Notes under the pieces: generated by a model
What the model saw: only the letters and a program-made list of their open reading frames with translations
What the model was told of the DNA's origin: nothing
Database searches by the model: none
Position numbers and translations under genes: made by a program
Assembly (NCBI GenBank): GCA_019454045.1
Contig: SKCR01007813.1
Span: forward strand, 248,001-312,000
DNA length: 64,000 nt
Source: Zanthoxylum bungeanum
Taxonomy: Eukaryota; Streptophyta; Magnoliopsida; Sapindales; Rutaceae
Direction: 5' to 3'
Part shown: positions 20,575 through 32,300 of the stretch, piece after piece
Layout of the letters: each line of letters starts with the position of its first letter
Position numbering within the stretch: the stretch's first letter is position 1

Positions 20575-23500
20575 TGTTGGGTTTCTACTATAGTCCCAAT
20601 ATCATTCAAGCAATGAAAATAATGTGAATACAATAAAGAAGTATGGCGGAATCATACTTACAATGAACGGATTTGCGATGCGATGAAACACAAAAATTTC
20701 TTCATCCTTGAAGTGTTAGACATTATGTCCCATAGCGTCACTGTTTGTAAATGATATTGTATTATTGTACAAAATTAACTATGTGATAATGAAATTGCCT
20801 TTTGCCATTTTGTAAATATTATTTACTTTGATATATAAATGGCGAAAGTCCATATGATTAGTACTGGATTGAGATGATATGAGACAGTATCAATCCATAA
20901 AGGTTTAATCATTAAATATCCCTAGCCGTAGTATTATCGAGACTGGACATCGATAATGCGGAATAGACTAGTATTGCGCTTGTGCACGTTGTGAGGGCAC
21001 AACGGCATAGTTCTCATATATTTAAGTATTGGATACTTATGCAAGTGCGATAGGAGGTTGTGTTTTACCGATGGTACGGAAAACAGCTTCGCTCTGGATA
21101 GACCCCGCGGAATCCCATTGGTAGTATGTCTACGTGTCTATGGGAGGCCGCATCAGGGTAGGTGTATATGGTCTTGACCTGAGACTTACATCGCTAGTAC
21201 TTGCGACAATCGGTAAACTTTAGTTTTGGTGGTTGGGGACCTTGACCGGTTCTGTGTACACCTCTTCTGGGTTTATCGAGAATCGTAGTGTACTGGATGT
21301 GATGTCAAGATGGAAGTATCGCTTCAGACATATGGAGGTGATGATCACGCAGGACACAGAACTAGTACTCTATAAAAGGTTGCAACCGTCGGGACAATAT
21401 GACAAGGTCAGGATTGTCCGATTTAAAGAGACTAGTTTCTTGATGTCCGATATATGTTTCGTACGGGGCAGACACATCTCCAGCCCCAGGCCTAGCATGT
21501 GATCATCCGATACTGGATCGATGTACGCAATACTACGGTATACTACGCTTGATATAGATCTTATATTCCTATAAGAATATTTCTGGAGAATTGGGTAGGC
21601 ATGGCGCTTTGCTAGAAGCCAACCTTGTCTTGTGAATCGGTAAGAACGTAGTACGAGGTACATGCGTGTTCGGATTATCCGACGACCGTGTTTACTGCCA
21701 ACATATCCGAAGATCTCTTGGGTCGCTTCCTGAAGATTCACCTATGATATTTGATTCGAACTTAATTAATCTTGGATTAATTGCGGAAAAACTTTATGTC
21801 GGATAAAGTGCCTTATTTAGAGAGAGAGAGAACGATTAATTTAGAATTAATCAGTAAAATTATTATATTCGATAATAATCGAAATTTGATTTCGACGCGA
21901 AATTAAAATTAGATTTTAATTCGGGCATACGAGTTAATTTAGAATTAATTCGTTAGCGACGTAAATAATAATTTCGCTAGGCGCGATTATTTATTTAAAT
22001 TCGATTTAAATAACGTCGCGACGTAAGTTCGGTATTTCGGAAATATCGAACCCGAACGCGTGAGTGCACGTGGGCCCACTTTCATTTGGAAACGTGTGGG
22101 GCCCACATGACACATGTCATTATATGCATTATTTTATTGATGATGCATTGCATGGTGATAGTGTATTTTACACTCAAATGTTATGCATGGAATTTGAGTG
22201 TTGGACACTCTAAGGCTTTGCATGGCTTGTGTCATAGATTTATTATTATTTAATAAATATTATGGCATAAATATAAATTGATTTTTGGTATCAAAATCAA
22301 TTAAGAAAATCTCTCTTCTCTCTCTCACTCTTGGCCGAAACCTGAAACAGTTTTTGCTCTCCTTCTTCTTCAATTTTGGTTGCCAAAAACTTGAAGAAGG
22401 GTTGTTGTTTGGAACATGCAAGGCTAGCACCTTCAAAGGGATCAAAAGAGGTGATAGGGAAACCATCATAGAGCAAGGAATACACAAAGTTTGGTGCTTT
22501 CTTCTTCTTGTCTTCCTTGGCCGAACCTAATCTACCTTGGAGCTTCCATTTGGTTTGATTTTTCTTCATCAACATTGCATTGTAAGTATGATTCCGCCAT
22601 ACTTCATGTTTATATATATTCTTTGTTGTATTTCATGTATGCTTAATCTTTCCTTGGGACATATTATAGAATCCAACATGAAGCTCTCGGCAATGCCCAA
22701 GTTTTGTGCTCCTTGTGTTCGGTCAAGCTCCATTTGAGTGCTCCAAGCTCCAAGCTTTGTGAATGGTGATTCCATGCTCATGAATGGGTTTCCCTATCGT
22801 CTTTGAATGACCCCTTGGATGTGTTAGCATCTTGGAAAATTTTGCCACAAATCTTCCCCTTAAGCTTTTTGCATCTCTCGGCCATGCCAAGAAATTAGAG
22901 AGAAAAAATTGCCCTTGGCCGAATGAGGGAGGGAGAGAGAGAGATAAGAGTTGTGTTTATATTTGTTTTCTAAAAACCAATTATATCCAAAGTGTTTTCC
23001 AAAATTTGGTATATGTCTTTCAAAAAGTCAAAAAAAATTTGGAGCCAAAATGGCAATTAATGCCCTCAACAACCATTATCATTAATAGTGACAAGTTGTC
23101 ATTCACCAAAAGGTGACTTGACATCCATCACTAAATTGACATGCGATGTGACGAGCGATGTGACTTGTGGGCCCCACTCGATTCGAAATGCGAGTGGGCC
23201 CGCAAACACTCTCGTGCTCGGGTTCGCTAATTCCGAATTAACGAATTTTCTGTTGCGACGTAATTAAATCAAATTTAATTAAATAATTATGCCTAGCAAA
23301 ATTATTATTCACGTCGCTAGCAAATTAATTCTAAATTTACTCGTTCGCCCGAATTAAAATCCAATTTTAATTCCGCGTCGAAATCTAATTTCGTATAATA
23401 TATCAAATTTATTATTTTATCGATTAATTCCAAATTAATAGTTCTCTCTCTTTAAATAATATTTTATCCCAGATAAAATATCTCTGTAATTAATCCTAGA

Positions 23501-24582
23501 TTAATTTTCTCTCTCTACTAATTAATCACAGATTAATTATGTGCGAGTCATACATCATTGGTGAATCTTCGGGAAGCGACCCATGAGATCCCCGGATATG
23601 TTGGCAGTAAATCCGGTCGTCGGACTATCCGAACACGTACGTACCTAGTACTACGTTTTTACCAATTTACAAGACATGGTTGGCTTCTAGCAAAGCACTG
23701 TGCCTACCCAATTCTCCAGAAATATTCTTAAAGGAATATGTAATCTATATCAGGTGTAGTATACGTAGTATTGCGTATTGCGATCCAGTATCGGATGTCA
23801 CATGCTAGGCCTGGCGCTGGAATTGTGTCTGCCTCGTACGAAGCACATATCGGATCTCTGGTAACTAGTCTCTATAATCGGATAATCATGACCTAGTCAT
23901 ATTATCCCGATGACTGCAATACTAAAGAGTACTAGTTTCGTATCCTATGTGACCATCATCTCCACTATGACTGGAGTGATGCTTCCATCTTGACATCACA
24001 CCCAATACACTACGATTCTCAATATACCCAGAAGAGGCGTACACAGATTCTGTTAAAGCCCTGGACGACCAAAACCAAAGTATATTGATTGTCGCAAGTA
24101 TTAGCGGTGCAAGTCTCAGGTTAAGACCAAATACGTCTACCCTGATTCGGACTCCCATAGACACACAGTCATACTACCAATGGGATTCCGAGGGGTCTAT
24201 CCAGAGCAAAGCTGTTTCCGTACCATCGGTAAACACAACCTCCTATTACACTTGCATGAGTATCCAATACCCAAATATATGAGAACTATGTCGTTATGCT
24301 CCCATAACACGCACAAGTGCAATAGTAGTATATTCCGTATTATCGATGTCCAATCTCGATAATACTCTAACTATGGATGTTTTAATGATTAAACCTTCAT
24401 GGATTGATACTGTCTCATATCTTATCAATCCGGAACTAATCATATGGACTTTTATCATTTATATATCTTGGTAATCCAATTACAAATGATAAAAGAGCAA
24501 TTTTCTTTGTCACATAGTTAATTTGTACAACAACACCATGTTCTGGACAAATAGTGATGTTATGGGTCATAATTGTCCAACA
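20575..24582 (-). mobile_element. Solo LTR (copia, same broad family as 48735), interrupted by another LTR
   Basis: The outer LTR begins TGTTGGG at 20575, continues to 20713, resumes at 22679 and ends GTCCAACA at 24582. Without the inner insertion it is about 2,038 bp. It parallels the LTRs at 48735-50691 and 56866-58823 in the same orientation: GAAGTATGGCGGAATCATAC near the left, GTGGGCCC blocks in the middle, and the run with GGTCATAATTGTCCAACA at the right. The flanks GAAAG (20570-20574) and GAGAG (24583-24587) match at 4 of 5 bases. Copia gag translation is continuous across the site (WESL to the left-hand KMYKTKDA), which confirms an insertion. Confidence 0.85.
20714..22678 (+). mobile_element. 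Solo LTR in opposite orientation nested in the LTR at 20575-24582, TSD TGAAG
   Basis: It starts TGTTAGACATTATG and ends ATCCAACA, 1,965 bp. It is the reverse-complement orientation of the same LTR family: its start matches the inverted end of 48735-50691 and its tail carries GTATGATTCCGCCATACTTC. The duplication TGAAG at 20709-20713 and 22679-22683 is perfect. Open frames inside (for example 21370-21741) are not genes. Confidence 0.9.
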
Positions 24583-24888
24583 GAGAGATTCCTAGAGAAT
24601 CTTCGCAGAAGTCATGCCTTGGTACACATTGTACAGGGTATTGTCAAGTCATCCCAAGAGGTAATTTTTGCATAAGAAATTTCCTGACGACCATGTCACT
24701 TCTCACAGTTGCTTGGCTGTTTATGTTTCTCCATCCACAGGACCCGGAGGATCTTTGAGGTACTTAGCCAACTATAGTGTTGTCAGGTAGAATAATATTT
24801 TGCTCTGACATTATTTAAAGTTTGCTCCACCAAACTTTTCAGGTTTTTCTCCATGACCAACCAGTACTGTGATATTTCTACTAGCCAT
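24583..24888 (-). pseudogene. gag: Ty1/copia gag N-terminus (5' piece of the split element)
   Basis: The minus-strand ATG at 24888 opens MASRNITVLVGHGEKPEKF followed by GGANFK, a typical copia gag start. After a stop and a frame change it continues LDNTLYNVYQGMTSAKILWE to the solo-LTR junction at 24583. Gag then resumes at 20574. Upstream on the minus strand (to about 25110) is leader sequence with an acceptor-like TCTTTTGTAG near 24925. Confidence 0.8.
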
Positions 24889-25544
24889 GTGTAATTGGAA
24901 AATACAACAGTAATCAATAAGTCTACAAAAGATAAATTGCACAATGATCAAACGTATGATCCTGTTTAAGTGATATACTAAGAATACACTCGTTGTTATA
25001 TTGGATAGTAGTACCAAATAACACAAGTCCTTAAATTTACAAATAAGGTTTCTTATGATAAATGAATAAAGGAATATTCCCAGAGGACGAAGGGGATCTG
25101 GAGTAACCACTTAAATCTTTGCCCACTTAGGCTCTTATCATCTTTTTGATAGAATATCATTTAAACACTTTCTCAATAGAATATCTTAGACATTCAAACT
25201 TAGTATTACACTTCAATTCACAATACAATAATAAATATGTGTAGGTTTGTATATGTATATGTGTATAAATCAATCAAGCTTGGACGAAATTACTTGTGTA
25301 AGATTACACTTTTAATTCTCAACTAAGTATGCAACACACAATTCATTTTCAACTTGATCACTATGTGTATACTTGTGATAATTAAACACTCTAATATAAA
25401 CTTAAACCTATACTTCCAAGTTTAAGGTAATACAATATATGATTTTATTAAGCTAACATTATGTCATACAAGGTAATATAAATTAATCTAAGTCTATGTT
25501 ATTATTTTTTAATCTAAAATAATTCCAAGGTTTAATTTCGTTAG
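24889..25544 (-). other. copia leader and AT-rich sequence of uncertain origin
   Basis: Immediately upstream of the gag start, with no clear primer-binding site. A block near 25371-25455 (GTGATAATTAAACACTC and onward) recurs at about 29077-29165 in the same orientation. The expected 5' LTR of the element is not next to it; the nearest LTR piece is 25887-25964. Confidence 0.4.
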
Positions 25545-25790
25545 TGTCGCGTTCGTTAATTCGTTCGAACGAAACTTTCCAGTGAGTTCACGTTCGAGTA
25601 ACGTTCCTAAATACGTTCGAACGAAGTGTTTCATAGAGTTCATGTTCGTGTTGCGTTCGTAAACGCATTCGAATGTTCTTTGGTAGAAGATTGGCATTCG
25701 AGTTGCGTTTGAATACGCGTTCGAATGAGACTACGGAAAACGGAATTTTTACTTACGCGTTCGTCGGGAGTTTGAACGCCCATGTGTATT
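25545..25790. repeat. Cluster of TTCGAACG-type palindromic repeats
   Basis: Degenerate units of about 45-60 bp contain TTCGTTCGAACGAAA (25559), TACGTTCGAACGAAG (25612), ACGCATTCGAATG (25663), TACGCGTTCGAATGAG (25714) and ACGCGTTCGTC (25754). They stand out as CpG-rich in an AT-rich context. No element terminus was recognised. Confidence 0.7.
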
Positions 25791-25886
25791 TTTCATGCAC
25801 ATAATATATTTTCCAGAAAAATGAGTATCTATACATGCAAAAATTCATTTAACAACACATATAAAGTAATAAGTTCTTAAGATTAT

Positions 25887-25964
25887 TGTCTAAATAGTGT
25901 CATTGAACAAAATTAACATGCTACATTCAACCATTAATTCACTAACATGCCAAATTGAACATAA
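25887..25964 (-). repeat. copia LTR tail, inverted relative to 28725-28802
   Basis: These 78 bases are the reverse complement of the LTR end at 28725-28802, with a few mismatches (TGTCTAAATAGTGTCATT at the outer edge). They may be the surviving tail of the 5' LTR of the minus-strand copia element, but no primer-binding site adjoins them. Confidence 0.75.
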
Positions 25965-28802
25965 CTGTAGAATGGGAAATGGTCGAAGTAAAGTTATGTG
26001 TTGGCAATTGTCTTGGTTTACACCAACGGCAGAACAGTTCAAGATTATGGGTCACTAGTTTTCCAAGTAAATCCGATTTTCATACACTATGAGATGTTCA
26101 AGGCGAAAGCTACCTATTTCGATGCAGTTTTATTTCACGGAAACTCTCTTAAGTGTCTGCATTAATATTTAGAGAATTGTGGGGATTGTTGTAAATTCTC
26201 TAAATATATATTTTAGTGTCGAGAGACATGTCCCTTAAGTAGTGTCTTATAAGAAATGCACAATGATGAAGGGACATGTCCTCTAAATTGGAAAGATGAG
26301 TCTCTAGGCTTCAAAAGGCATAAGGGAAAGGGTATAACCCTTATGAGGGTAACACCCCAAACCAAAAGGCACTACAAGAAAACTGTCAAATAGCGACGGA
26401 AAAATCAGTAACTAATCTGTCGCTAACTGACCACTAGCGATGGAATAGCGACGAAAACATTCAGTCTCTATTTTATTGGTCGTAAAAAAAATAGCAACGG
26501 AAATATTACATCTGCCGCTAAAATTAACGACGGAATAAATTTATGTCTCTATATAGCGACGAAAATTTCGTCTCTAATTAGAGACAGAAATTATTATGTC
26601 GGTAAATAGTGACGGAAAATTTCGTTTCTATTTAGCGACAGAAGTATTTTCGTCGCTAAATAGCGACGGAAATTTCGTTTCTATTTAGAAAATGAATAAT
26701 TTTCGTCGCTAAATAGTGACAGAAATTTCATTTCTATTTAGAGACGGAATAATTTTCGTCGCTAAATAGCGAAGAAATTCTGTTCTATTTAGCGATGGAA
26801 AAAATTAAAAATTAAAATTTTAAAATCTTAGAGAGGCGGGAAATTTAAAATTTTAAAGATGCATGAAACTTTTAAAATTTTAGAAAGGAAAAAATTTTAA
26901 TCTAAAATTTTAGAGAGATGTGAAATTTTATAATTATATAGATGTGAGAAATTTATAAATTGTAGAGAGAGGAAATTTTTAAATTTTAGATAAGGAAAAT
27001 TTTTAAAATTTTTGAATGGTGGAAAATTTTAAAGAATTGACTTTTTTAATGTTATATATAAATCTTCAATTCCACAAGACACTGTAATGTCCACAGTAAG
27101 CTTCGACATACTACCATCCATTTATGCCACTTTAAACCCAAAAAAAAAATATTAGTGTTTGTTTCTTAGGAAATTTTAAAAGTGGAGATAAGAAAAATGA
27201 GAGATTGATAATGAGAGTTGAGGTATGAAAATATTTGATGGTATATGGAATTGAGTAGGAAAATTTCGGATGATGTATTGGAGTTGAGAGTTAAAAAGAT
27301 TGTGGTGTATATATAGAGGAAAAAAAATAAGAGAAACAATAAGATTTGTAAATTTTGTAGACATTTGAAATTTTCGTAAGGCGGGAAATTTTTGAAAATA
27401 TTGGAGGGATTGAAAATTTTAAAAATTAGCGACGGAATATAGATTCCATTTCTATTTAGCGACCGAAAATTCGTCTCTATTTTTTTAAAAAAAATTGACG
27501 CTGAAATGAATAAATTTTTGGGGAGATTGAAAATTTTAAAAATTAGCAACGAAATAGAGATTTTATTTCTATTTAGCGATGAAATAAAGATTTCGTTTCT
27601 AATTAGCGACGGAAAATCCGTCTCTATTTTTTAAAAAAATTTGGCTCCGAAAGGATTAAATTTTTTAGGGGATTGAAAAATTTAAAATTAGCTACAGAAT
27701 TTTAATTCTGTTTTCTAATTAGCGACGAAAAAATTATGTCTTTAATTACCAATAGTTTTTTAAATTAGAAATTAAAATTAAAATGAAAGTTAAAAATTAA
27801 AATTAGCGATGGAATAAAGATTATGTTTCTAATTAGCGACGGAAAAATTCTGTTTCTAATTACCAATAGTCTTGGAAATTAGAAATTAAAATTAAAATAA
27901 AAAATTTAAAATTAGCGACGGAATAAAGATTATGTTTCTAATTAGAGACGGAATTTTAATTCTGTTTCTAATTTACGACGGAAATTTAATTCTGTTTCTA
28001 ATTAGCGACGAAATTTTAATTCCGTTTCTAATTAGTTACGGAAAAATTTTATCTCTAATTACCAATAGTTTTGGAAATTAGAAATTAAAATTAAAATAAA
28101 AATAAAAATTTAAAATTAGCGACGGAATAAAGATTTCGTTTCTATTTAGCGATGTAATATTAATTCTGTTTCTAATTAGCGACGGAAAAATTCTGTTTCT
28201 AGATGAAATTAGCGACGGAATAATAATCTGTTTCTAATTAGCGACGAAATTTTATTTCCATTTCTAATTTAGAAATGGAAATTTTTTTGTCGCTAAATTT
28301 CGTCCCTAATTTTATTATCCGTTTCAATTTCGTCTCTATTCGGTCGTTAAATTTTGAAATAGAATATTTCGTCGCTAAAACTATAATTTCTTATAGTGGG
28401 GTACCCTCATAGGTACCCTTCCATGCCTATATAAAGAGGCATTGGGGGTTCACTCTAAGGATCCAGAAAACGAGATAAGTCTTCCATTATGTTTAGAGAG
28501 TCATCTTCAAAGAGAGTTTCCTCCTTTTTGCTTGTTCAAGTTCTTGTTAAAGGAGTGCCCATTCTACAAGAAACATCCAAGTAATCCTGGGAGAACGTTA
28601 GCCACAAAACCATCAGTAGAGCACCGAGGCGGGGCTAATAAGTTCTTAAGGACAGAGGCAACTCGACTTTGACTAAGTTTTTCATCATCTTCTACATTTT
28701 CCAGGTTTTTCTAAGTTTTATGATTTATGTTCAATTTGGCATGTTAGTGAATTGATGGTTGAATGTAGCATGTTAATTTCGTTTAATGACACTATTTAGA
28801 CA
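25965..28802 (+). mobile_element. copia 3' internal end plus LTR in plus orientation, interrupted by a CACTA-like element
   Basis: 25965-26186 matches the inverse of about 6680-6890 (3' untranslated region and PPT, TTGTGGGGA). The LTR starts TGTTGTAAATTC at 26187 and ends ...TTTAGACA at 28802. Removing 26370-28398 leaves about 584 bp, as in the copy at 6078-6667. The upstream internal region and a matching second LTR in this orientation are absent, so this is a fragment. Confidence 0.75.
26370..28398. mobile_element. CACTA-like non-autonomous DNA transposon with subterminal GCGACGGAAA repeats
   Basis: Termini are CACTACAAGAAAA at 26370 and its imperfect inverse TTTCTTATAGTG ending at 28398; CACTA is the diagnostic terminus of En/Spm-type elements. 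The flanking 3-bp duplication is imperfect (AGG/GGG). The interior has no transposase. It has dozens of units of TAGCGACGGAA and its inverse TTCCGTCGCTA in both orientations within about 450 bp of the left end and 980 bp of the right end, and an AT-rich middle. The disrupted LTR is recovered by comparison with 6078-6667. Confidence 0.8.
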
Positions 28803-28908
28803 ACAATAATAACATCACAACGATTCATTTTATGGTTAATTTATATTCTTACCTTTAATAAAATTATATTGATTGAAATTACTAATTTTATTCATAATAA
28901 AATATAAA

Positions 28909-29051
28909 CTTAATATATTTATACAAAATACATCGTATATTTGACACATCATGCACCAACACTAACAATTATCAGGTGAATTTACAACTTAAACAATAAT
29001 TTAGATTTAAATATATCTAGTATCCCTATAATTACTAATCATGCACAATCT
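28909..29051. repeat. Direct repeat, copy 1 (143 bp, offset 269)
   Basis: Identical by eye to 29178-29320, from CTTAATATATTTATAC to CATGCACAATCT. Confidence 0.9.
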
Positions 29052-29177
29052 ACTTTATCACAATTAAACTAGGTGTATGCTTGTGATAATTGAATATCTT
29101 AATATTAACTTAAACCTATACTACCAAGTTTATAAAAATTCAGTATATGATTTTACTAAGTTAATATAAAATATATA

Positions 29178-29320
29178 CTTAATATATTTATACAAAATAC
29201 ATCGTATATTTGACACATCATGCACCAACACTAACAATTATCAGGTGAATTTACAACTTAAACAATAATTTAGATTTAAATATATCTAGTATCCCTATAA
29301 TTACTAATCATGCACAATCT
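29178..29320. repeat. Direct repeat, copy 2 (143 bp)
   Basis: Identical by eye to 28909-29051, suggesting a young local duplication. The 126 bp between the copies is partly similar to 25371-25455. Confidence 0.9.
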
Positions 29321-32300
29321 TAAAAAACATTAGCACAAAACTCATATTAACTATAGACCCCAAGTCTTATAAAATTATGCAACATATATAGTTGCTCGTC
29401 ATGTGGTGAGCCATGTAGTTCATGAGATCATTTATGTTATTATAAAACCATCTAAAATGTAGTAGAAAAAAATGTGATTTTATATTGAATTGATGTGTGT
29501 TTAATTTTTTATCACACGATATTTAATAATAATATATACTTAAAATTGAATTATATTTAAATTATCATTCAATAAATATTCGGATATTGAATTCAAGTTG
29601 GTGTAAGTTATATAATGTTCATTAAATGCTAGAGGTGAGGTGAGGTGAGGTGATGTTAGTGAGCAAGGATTCCATGGAAACCATTAAACAAGACACAAGG
29701 CATTTTCGAGAAGAGAACAGAAGCAACTGAATAAGACAAAAAAAATGACCAAAGGGCAATAGGCTGGGCGGGAAAATTAATTAAGATAGGCAAATTGTCC
29801 AGCAGCAGCAAAAAGCATGAAATGAAAGGCCGTTGCAGAGGAAATGTCAATAGTGAAAAGACAGAATTGCATTTAATACTAACAGTACAGGCTTTGACTG
29901 CGATGTAATGCTAAAACTCAAAATCCAAAGCACCAATATTAATATAATAAGCACAAAAAAAGATACGACAGTGATCCATGCATGGCCATTTTACATTATA
30001 TTATTACAATTACGTTACATAGCCCAGTATATATACCACTGTCTCAGTGTTCAGTAACCAGCTTTATTATCAAGAATTATAGTCGCGTTTGATAGAAGGT
30101 TATGCTAATGTTTATAAAATTATAATTTCATAATATAAGATTCATTATAAGAAAAAGATATTTTAACGTCGCCAAATATTGACACTAAAATAGATTAACG
30201 TCGACGTTAGAGGTTTTCGCGTTGAAAACACGCGACGCGGGAAATGGATGCCAAAGAATGATCGAGGAAATATTTTAGCGTCGCTGTAAAATAAACGATA
30301 CTAAAAATTTTTGCATCGCCATTATTTTTTATACTAGCTTATATTTTACCATTTATTCCATTACATATAAATTAACTTATATTTTCAGTACAATACTCTC
30401 TATCAAACTCACATTTTTATATTTTGACTCGATTTTTTGTTTTTTAATATTTGCAATATATTGCATGACAATGATGAGGTACTGTTGCAATGATGACTTT
30501 GCTTTTAATTACAATTGCCAGTCATATATACTCTTGCACTTGTACTGCTGACGCATGTATCATATAATCCATACACCCATGTATCATGTATGCATGCTTG
30601 TGTTGATGTTAATTATAATTACACTTTAAAAATTTCTTTGAACACTGTTAATTAGTACATTTATGTGTTAATTTTAAAATTTAGATTATTATTTTGTACA
30701 CTCTTCAATATACCAAAATCACCCTCACTTAAATAATTTATATTAATTAATTTTGTTTACTTTACACTCATAAAAATACTTAGTACACTAAAAAAAAATC
30801 TTTTAATTCTTCTTCATCTATCTCTCTCATTCCAATAACATTTTTATTTTCATTTTATTTTATTAACAAATACACTCTTTATTCTTATATTATATTACAA
30901 ATTATTTTTTTAATTATTTTAACTATTTGAACACCAAATTTTACTAAATCTGGCAGTATAAAATGCTACACCAAATTTATAAGATGTGATTATCTTATAA
31001 ATTTAAATATATTAAACAACTAAACAGTAATCCATCAATTAATAGGTTTTAGATTTGGAAGAAAGTGTAAAAAATAAAATAACAAATAAAAAATTCAAAA
31101 GAATAAAATATACATTATTTTTTCTTAAAAAAAAATTCAATAATTTCCATCAATCAAAAAAATAAAAAACAAGAACTCACATACTTTTTTATTATTATTT
31201 TAATCTATAAATTCAACGAACAGTCCCACGAAATTTATCTTAGAATATGTTAATTAAGAAAATAAAGATTTTAGGGTTTGAAAATAGGAGAAAGATGGAT
31301 GAGTATGTCTAATGAATGTCCAGATAAATAATATATATTTATCTACTATAATTTGTGTTTAATAAGAATTTATATTATGAGTATTTTAATAATAAATATT
31401 TTCATTAAAATAGGTGTGTCTAGAAAAAATTTTAGAATGCAAATAGTCACACCCTTGAAAATAATAAGAGAGTTGAGCAGTGAAGTGACTGTGAGACCTG
31501 TATATTTTTTGAATGTAGCAATTAGCTATGGTAAGTCAAATTCTGAAATACCCAAATTCAAGATTGAAGCTGGCTCCATTATTAAGCAGAATGCATGCCT
31601 TCCTTCAACTTTTAAGATGCCAAATCAAAGCAAGTAAACATAACTACTCAATTTGGGTTCTTTTTTTCACGCAGAAATTCACAAAGCCAAATTCACTCCA
31701 AAAGTTAATTTGAGAATATAGGGTTTTTAAATACTGATATTTTAAGTTCATTTATTCATCTCATCTATGTGAGATAATTATCTCAGCTTTCCTTCTCATG
31801 TGGGTGAGGGTCAATATATAGGTATTAGGTAGTGTGTATCCACTCGTACATGAATCTAGCTCTTATATCATATATCATATATCTAATTCAATCTAGAAAC
31901 TAATGTGAAAGTAAAGAATTACTTAATACTTATATTTTAATTTTGTTCATTCATCTCAGCCGTTGTGATATATTTTCCTGTAGAAAGAAAAAAATAAAGT
32001 AAGCATACCCTTGAGAGTAGAGAGTAACTACATAACAACATTGAATGGTGAAAGCTAAAGGGGAAAAAAAATACCCTAGCTAGAATAGAAAATTATGAGT
32101 TAAGCTAGCCAGTTAACAAGCTTGAGAACAATATGGGGTTGGGTTGTGTGAGTGAACTATAAGTTGAAGGTGTCATGCATCACAAAATGAAGATTGAAAC
32201 AATAACTTTATCTAAGGACGTTGCTAAAAATAAGTACCCTAAAAGGGTAAAAGGGAGTATGGGCAAAGTGAGTTTTAGCTGCAAGTAATAGTACTACTGC

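Noticed and set aside
21370..21741. 123-codon minus-strand open frame
   Set aside because: Lies wholly inside the solo LTR 20714-22678; related frames appear in the other LTR copies at 49967 and 58099.
22260..23116. Several 66-94 codon frames
   Set aside because: Inside LTR sequence, no motifs, overlapping on both strands.
27166..27549. 127-codon minus-strand frame
   Set aside because: AT-rich interior of the CACTA-like element; composition gives F/I/L-rich noise, not transposase.
26400..28380. CRISPR-like array of short repeats
   Set aside because: Repeats are in both orientations, vary in spacing and lie within CACTA termini in a plant genome.
25887..28802. Single large inverted-repeat DNA transposon with 78-bp ends
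   Set aside because: The ends are copia LTR tails and the interior contains a copia PPT and LTR, so a retroelement rearrangement explains it better.
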